Positions 30,297 to 34,955 of a DNA stretch of 34,955 nt are shown one piece after another. The position numbers and the translations under genes were made by a program. The notes under the pieces are model-generated. The model did no database searches. It saw nothing but the letters and a program-made list of their open reading frames with translations, and was not told where the DNA came from. This stretch comes from Cohnella sp. GbtcB17 (GTDB lineage: Bacteria > Bacillota > Bacilli > Paenibacillales > Paenibacillaceae), in contig NZ_JAGXJW010000072.1 in NCBI RefSeq assembly GCF_019091135.1, positions 1 through 34,955 of the forward strand, in the 5' to 3' direction. Numbering within the stretch: the first letter of the stretch is position 1; each line of letters begins with the position of its first letter.

Positions 30297-32182
30297 GTTC
30301 CCGCCGCCTGCTCCCCGCCGGACAGCCCCGGCGCGGCGCCCGCGCCGAACTGGCTCTCGAACATGCGGTAATAAGCGCCGCGTCGCGCCATCAGCTCCTC
30401 ATGCGTCCCCCGTTCGGCGATGCCGCCGTCCGAGACGACGAGAATCTGATCCGCCCCGCGAATCGTATTGAGCCGGTGGGCGATTACGAAGCTGGTCCGT
30501 CCTTTCATGACCGTCAGCAGCGCCTTCTGGATTTGCAGTTCCGTTCGCGTATCCACGCTGCTCGTCGCTTCGTCGAGGATGAGAATCGACGGACGGGCGA
30601 GCATCACCCGGGCGATCGCGAGCAATTGCTTCTGTCCTTGGCTTAAACTGCCGCCGTTCTCGGCGAGCAACGTGTCATAGCGACCCGGCAGACGGCCGAT
30701 GAAGGCGTCCGCGCCGACGAGCCGCGCCGCTTCGACCATCTCCTCGTCGCTTGCGCCGGGATTGCCGTATTTGATGTTGTCGCGGATCGTCCCCGAGAAC
30801 AAGTACGTATCCTGCAGAACGACGCCAAAGGCGCTGCGCAGGCTGCTCCGCGTGTAGTCGCGGATATCGCGTCCGCCGATACGGATCGCGCCTTCGGTCA
30901 CGTCGTAGAACCGGTTCAGCAGCTGTACGATCGTCGTCTTGCCGGCGCCGGTCGGCCCCACGAGCGCAATGCTTTTGCCCGCCTCAGCCTCAAAGCTCAC
31001 GCTTTTTAAAATCGGGCGCGCCGGGTCGTAGCCGAAGGATACGTCCTCGAAGACGACATCCAGCGCTCCCGGCCGAAGCTCGGAGGCGCCGGGACGGTCG
31101 CCGGTCTCCTCCGCCTCGTCGAGCACCTCGAATACGCGCTCCGCGCCGGCTACGCCCGACTGCAGCACGTTGTACACGTTCGCGATGTCGTTGAGCGGCC
31201 GCGCGAACTGCCTCGAATAGCTTAAAAAGCTGGCGATGACGCCGACCGATATATGGCCTTTGACGGCCAGCACGCTGCCGACGACGGCGACCGTCGCGAA
31301 CCCGATGTTGTTGATGACGCTGAGCAGCGGCATAAGCAGTCCGGACCAGATCTGCGCCCGGATGCCGATCTCGCTGAGGCTCCGGTTCACCTCGTCGAAT
31401 TCGGCGACCGAACGGCGCTCCCGGCCGAACGCCTTGACGAGCGCGAGGCCTGTAACGCTCTCTTCGATTTGACCGTTCAGCCTGCCGAGGTACGCCTGCT
31501 GCTCCTTGAACAGTTTGCCCGTTCTGCGGGTCACGACTCGCGCCAGCAAATAAACAAGCGGCACGGTAACGAGGCCGGCCAGCGTCAGCAGCGGGCTTAA
31601 GACGAGCATCATGACGAGCGAACCGGCGATGGCGACCGCGCCCGCCATCAGCTGGACGACCGTCTGCGACAGACTCGTGCTCACGTTGTCGATATCGTTG
31701 GACAGACGGCTCATAATCTCGCCATGCCTGCGCGCGTCGAAGTAAGACAGCGGAAGCCCGTGCAGCTTGGCGAACAGGGCGCTCCGCAGCTTGCTCACGG
31801 CGCGCTGGGAGACGCCGGACATGAGCCAGCTTTGAACAAAGGTGAGCGAAGCGTCCATCGCGTACGCGGCGGCCATCAACGCGAGGAGCGTGTGAAGCGC
31901 GCCAAAGTCGACGCTTCCCTGTCCGTGCATCGCGTCAATGGCGCGGCCGATCAGGTACGGGCCCAGAAGCGCGGCGCCCGCGCTCGCGAGCGTGAACGAG
32001 AAGACGACAACGAGCAGCCTTCGCTCCGTCCGGAGATACGACAGCAGCCGACGGACGGTCCGGCCGAACGCCTTCGGCTTTTGGACGGGGCCTCTTCCGC
32101 GCGGTCCGGCTCCCGCTCCGGGGCGAACCGGCACGGCCGGCGCGGGAGGCCGCTCGCTTCGCCGATCAGATGCCCGAGACAT
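30293..32182 (-). CDS. ABC exporter half-transporter with intact ATPase site
   Basis: A 629-residue type-1 exporter half. A polar Pro/Arg-rich N-terminus (about 1-40) precedes the six-helix membrane domain (about 50-340). The nucleotide-binding domain (about 380-610) follows. Walker A is GPTGAGKTT, the signature LSQGQKQLLAIAR, Walker B ILILDEATSSVD with the catalytic Glu, and the H-loop IAHRLNTI. The ATG at 32182 follows GAGAGGAGG. It overlaps the 3' end of the other half-transporter gene by 17 bp. Together they resemble heterodimeric multidrug exporters such as BmrCD or YfiBC, in which this is the catalytically competent subunit. Substrate unknown. Confidence 0.9.
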   Translation of the reverse strand: MSRASDRRSERPPAPAVPVRPGAGAGPRGRGPVQKPKAFGRTVRRLLSYLRTERRLLVVVFSFTLASAGAALLGPYLIGRAIDAMHGQGSVDFGALHTLLALMAAAYAMDASLTFVQSWLMSGVSQRAVSKLRSALFAKLHGLPLSYFDARRHGEIMSRLSNDIDNVSTSLSQTVVQLMAGAVAIAGSLVMMLVLSPLLTLAGLVTVPLVYLLARVVTRRTGKLFKEQQAYLGRLNGQIEESVTGLALVKAFGRERRSVAEFDEVNRSLSEIGIRAQIWSGLLMPLLSVINNIGFATVAVVGSVLAVKGHISVGVIASFLSYSRQFARPLNDIANVYNVLQSGVAGAERVFEVLDEAEETGDRPGASELRPGALDVVFEDVSFGYDPARPILKSVSFEAEAGKSIALVGPTGAGKTTIVQLLNRFYDVTEGAIRIGGRDIRDYTRSSLRSAFGVVLQDTYLFSGTIRDNIKYGNPGASDEEMVEAARLVGADAFIGRLPGRYDTLLAENGGSLSQGQKQLLAIARVMLARPSILILDEATSSVDTRTELQIQKALLTVMKGRTSFVIAHRLNTIRGADQILVVSDGGIAERGTHEELMARRGAYYRMFESQFGAGAAPGLSGGEQAAGT

Positions 32183-33983
32183 GCGGAATCGCCTCCTCTC
32201 CGAATTGCGAGCGGCATATATCGCGGTATACGGCGCAGGCGCGCAGCAGCTCGTCATGCGTGCCCAGTCCGACGAGCCGGCCGTCGCCGAGCACGGCGAT
32301 CCGGGCGGCGCCGATGCCCGAGGAGATGCGCTGCGCGATAAGCCGGCAGGTCAGCTTCGAGCCGTACGCCTTCAGCGCTGCCTTGACCTTGCTCTCCGCG
32401 ACGGCGTCGAGGGCCCTCGTCCAGTGGTCGAGTATCAGAATTTGCGGACGCCGGATCAAGGCGCGCGCGATGGACAGCCGCTGCTTTTGGCCGCCAGACA
32501 TGTTAACGCCGCCCTGGCCGAGCATCGCATCGTAGCCGCCTTGCAGCTTCATAATAAAATCGTGGGCGCAGGCCGCTTTGGCCGCAGCCTCGAGCTCCGC
32601 TTGCGTCGCCGACTCGTCGCCCCAACGCAAATTGTCGGCGATCGTGCCCGTGAATAGCACGGTACGCTGCGGCACGATCGCCACCCTCTCGCGGAGCGCC
32701 GATACGTCCAGTAGCCGGTGATCGACGCCGCCGATGCGAATCACGCCTTCGGTCTGATCGTACAGTCTCGGGACCAGGCTCACGAGCGTGCTCTTTCCGG
32801 CGCCCGTCGATCCGACGACGGCGAGCGTCTCGCCGGGCTCGCAGGCGAGGGTCACGCCATCCAGCGCGCGCGCCTCTCCCGCCCCTTCGTACGAAAATCC
32901 GACGTTTTCAAAGGAGACGCCGAGGGCTTCGCCAGCGGCAACCGATTCGCCAGCCCAAGCCGTAGTGGGGGCTGACGTCGCAGGCGGGGTTTCGTCTGCC
33001 CTTTCGGCTCCATCGACGGCGCCGCCGGACGCGGACTCTCCCCCGGGCAGCGCCAGCACCTCCGAGATCCGGCCGGACGAAGCCCGCGCGCGGATGAACA
33101 TGTTGAACACCCAGGAAATCGTCATAAGCGAAAAAAGAATTTGCGTCATGTAGTTGACGAAGGCGATGATGTCGCCGACTTGCATGCCGCCCGTTTCCAC
33201 CCGGTTGCCGCCGAGCCAGACGATGGCGACGACTCCCAGGTTCACGACGAGCGCAATCGCCGGACCGAAGCCGGACATCGCGCGGAGCGTCGTCGTCGAG
33301 CGCGTCCGGTATTCACCGTTGATCGCCTCGAATTTATCGGATTCGTAAGCGGCTCGGTTGAACGCCTTGACCGACCGCACGCCCGACAAATATTCGCGCA
33401 TCGCGCCGTTCAGCCGGTCCAGCGCCGACTGCACCTTGAGGAACAACGGAAATCCGACGCGCATGTTCAAAACGATAAGTCCGACGACGAGGGGCACCAC
33501 GACGACGAGCACGAGCGACAGCTGCGGATTGAGCCGGACGGCCATAATAAGTCCCCCGATGCAAAGAAGCGGCGCCTTTGCGAATATTCGCATCATGCCG
33601 TTGGCGAAGTTCTGCACCTGGGTGACGTCGTTCGTCAGCCGGGTCACGAGCGACGCCCGGTCGAAGCGATCGGCGTCGCGAAGGGACAAATATTGGACGC
33701 GGCGGAACAGATCGCCGCGCAGATCCGCCCCGAACCGCTGGGACACCCGGCTCGAGACGACATTGCGCCCGAGCGCGGAGAGCGCGCCGACAGCGGTGAT
33801 CGCCAGCATCCAGCCGCCATACTGCGCCACGACCTGCAGATCGCGCGTCAGCACGCCCCGGTCGATCATATGGGACATAAGCGTCGGCAGCAGCAGGTCG
33901 CATACGCCTTCGAGCGCGACGAGCGCGAGCGACAAAGTAAACAGCAGACCGTATTTGGAAACGTACTTGCGCAAATAGTCCAA
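32166..33983 (-). CDS. ABC exporter half-transporter with degenerate ATPase site
   Basis: A 605-residue half-transporter. Six helices (about 1-305) are followed by a low-complexity linker (about 310-350, rich in Gly, Ala, Ser, Pro and Glu) and the ATPase domain. Walker A is GSTGAGKS and the signature NMSGGQKQRL. After the Walker B Asp (D519) the expected acidic residue is His (H520), in LDHWTRALD, and the H-loop His is Gln (Q551, LIAQRISS). Loss of the catalytic Glu and the H-loop His is known for one subunit of heterodimeric exporters, but there the first position is usually Asp. Start is a TTG at 33983 with GGAGG 8 bp upstream. It lies 21 bp after the aldehyde dehydrogenase gene. Confidence 0.88.
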   Translation of the reverse strand: MDYLRKYVSKYGLLFTLSLALVALEGVCDLLLPTLMSHMIDRGVLTRDLQVVAQYGGWMLAITAVGALSALGRNVVSSRVSQRFGADLRGDLFRRVQYLSLRDADRFDRASLVTRLTNDVTQVQNFANGMMRIFAKAPLLCIGGLIMAVRLNPQLSLVLVVVVPLVVGLIVLNMRVGFPLFLKVQSALDRLNGAMREYLSGVRSVKAFNRAAYESDKFEAINGEYRTRSTTTLRAMSGFGPAIALVVNLGVVAIVWLGGNRVETGGMQVGDIIAFVNYMTQILFSLMTISWVFNMFIRARASSGRISEVLALPGGESASGGAVDGAERADETPPATSAPTTAWAGESVAAGEALGVSFENVGFSYEGAGEARALDGVTLACEPGETLAVVGSTGAGKSTLVSLVPRLYDQTEGVIRIGGVDHRLLDVSALRERVAIVPQRTVLFTGTIADNLRWGDESATQAELEAAAKAACAHDFIMKLQGGYDAMLGQGGVNMSGGQKQRLSIARALIRRPQILILDHWTRALDAVAESKVKAALKAYGSKLTCRLIAQRISSGIGAARIAVLGDGRLVGLGTHDELLRACAVYRDICRSQFGEEAIPHVSGI

Positions 33984-34004
33984 CTGGCTAGCCTCCCCGC
34001 CCGC

Positions 34005-34955
34005 CTATCTGCCGGCCGAGCGCCAGATCAACAGCTTCGGCTCGGTCAGCTCCTCGATCGCGTACCTAACGCCCTCGCGGCCCAATCCGCTCTGTTTGAC
34101 ACCGCCGTACGGCATATGATCGAGTCTGAAGGTGGGGATGTCGTTCACGAGCACGGTCCCGGCGACAAGTTCGTCCATCGCCCGCATCGCGACATCGATG
34201 CGGTTCGTGTAGATGCCGACCTGGAGACCGAAGTCCGAATCGTTCGCGCGGCTTATTGCCTCCGCGATCGACTCGACCTTGTTCACCAGCACGACCGGAG
34301 CGAAAGCTTCGCGCCGCGACAGCACGGCATCGTCGGGCACGTCTGTCAGCACGGCCGGCGGAAGCACGCCGCCCTCCGGCGGGCCGCCCGCCAGCAGCAC
34401 GGCGCCGCGCCGCACGGCGTCGTCGATCCAGTCCGCGGCGCGCTTCGCCTCCCGATGCGCGATCATCGCAGACAGATCCGTCTTCGGATCGAGCGGATCG
34501 CCGACGACAAGCTTCGAAGCTGCATCCGCGATGCGCGCGGCCAGCTCGTCCGCGACGCTTGCCATCGCGTAAATGCGCTGCAGGGAGATGCATACCTGAC
34601 CCTGATAGCCGAACGCGCCCTCCGCGCACCGGCGGGCGACCGCTTCGAGATCCGCGTCGTCGTCGACGATGACGGCGCTGTTCGAACCGAGCTCGAGCGT
34701 CACGCGCTTGAGGCCCGCCCGGGCGCGAATCGCTTCGCCAACGGCGGCGCTGCCCGTGAACGACACGGCGCCCACGCGCGGGTCGGCGACGATCTGCTCG
34801 CCGACGCGCTTGCCGTCGCCCGTCACGACGTTCAGCGCCCCGCCGGGCAGCCCCGCTTCATGGAGCAGCTCAGCGACGAAGTAGGCAGACAGCTGCGTTT
34901 GTGGCGCGGGCTCGAGCTCGATCGCATTGCCCGCGGCCTGCGTGGGAGCGGCCTT
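34005..34955 (-). CDS. NAD(P)-dependent aldehyde dehydrogenase (5' end outside window)
   Basis: The visible 316 residues are the C-terminal two thirds of an ALDH-superfamily enzyme, which oxidises aldehydes to acids. The catalytic Glu lies in VTLELGSN and the catalytic Cys in GQVCISLQRIY. The segments SFTGSAAVG (cofactor loop), EAFAPVVLV (EEiFGPV-like, with A for the usual I) and the C-terminal PYGGVKQSGLGREG are present. The frame stays open to the window edge (KAAPTQAAGNAIELEP). The substrate is unknown; the two ABC genes follow on the same strand, 21 bp away, so the three may share an mRNA. Confidence 0.9.
   Translation of the reverse strand, partial: KAAPTQAAGNAIELEPAPQTQLSAYFVAELLHEAGLPGGALNVVTGDGKRVGEQIVADPRVGAVSFTGSAAVGEAIRARAGLKRVTLELGSNSAVIVDDDADLEAVARRCAEGAFGYQGQVCISLQRIYAMASVADELAARIADAASKLVVGDPLDPKTDLSAMIAHREAKRAADWIDDAVRRGAVLLAGGPPEGGVLPPAVLTDVPDDAVLSRREAFAPVVLVNKVESIAEAISRANDSDFGLQVGIYTNRIDVAMRAMDELVAGTVLVNDIPTFRLDHMPYGGVKQSGLGREGVRYAIEELTEPKLLIWRSAGR

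Overview
This is GC-rich DNA with Firmicute-type signals: strong GGAGG ribosome binding sites, frequent TTG and GTG starts, SigA-like promoters and U-tract terminators. Many genes have best-known relatives in Bacillus subtilis (YpvA-like helicase, YcgQ/YcgR, NhaK, YtkL, YuiD, YdjO). High GC with this gene set suggests a Paenibacillaceae chromosome, perhaps Cohnella or a high-GC Paenibacillus. That assignment is inference. There are no rRNA, tRNA, CRISPR, phage or intact insertion-sequence features. The window looks like ordinary, mostly core or soft-accessory chromosome, and I do not see a clear new multi-gene system.

Layout. At 1-2691 (minus) are two signalling genes: a hybrid histidine kinase followed by a multi-HAMP protein cut by the window edge. 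At 3150-8714 (minus) are an Fe-S helicase, a ZIP metal transporter with an unknown downstream partner, a small anchored protein, and a CNNM/CorC-type Mg2+-transport protein preceded by a coupled 32-codon leader ORF. At 9053-12591 (plus) are an exported SLH-like protein and a CPA1 Na+/H+ antiporter with a duplicated cytoplasmic tail. At 12629-16765 (minus) are a D,D-carboxypeptidase, a 55-residue membrane protein, an unknown acidic protein, and the YcgR/YcgQ permease pair. A DMT exporter (plus) follows. Then comes about 0.5 kb of degenerate AT-richer DNA with a 51-bp tandem repeat, and a 57-codon membrane peptide gene.

From 18658 to 21481 a sugar-phosphate isomerase-like protein and a PhyH dioxygenase lie divergent to an AraC regulator. 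A DHA2 drug exporter follows, then an orphan promoter-terminator unit that could be a small RNA, and a DUF1330 protein. Next is a LysR regulator divergent to a short-chain dehydrogenase, which is followed by a decapitated NTF2-like gene. From 26018 to 28616 an ABC-2 efflux pump and a TetR regulator sit behind a perfect 14-bp palindrome. The last part holds a metal-dependent hydrolase, a YuiD-type membrane protein, a YdjO-type zinc-ribbon protein, a heterodimeric ABC exporter, and a partial aldehyde dehydrogenase.

The points most worth a second look are: the leader ORF before the CNNM gene, the sRNA candidate at about 23068-23158, unexpected replacements in the Walker B region of one ABC half-transporter, the N-box Asn-to-His change in the hybrid kinase, and the eroded locus at 17.9-18.4 kb. 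Codon numbers and motif positions were counted by hand. Family assignments rest on recognised motifs, not on database searches.
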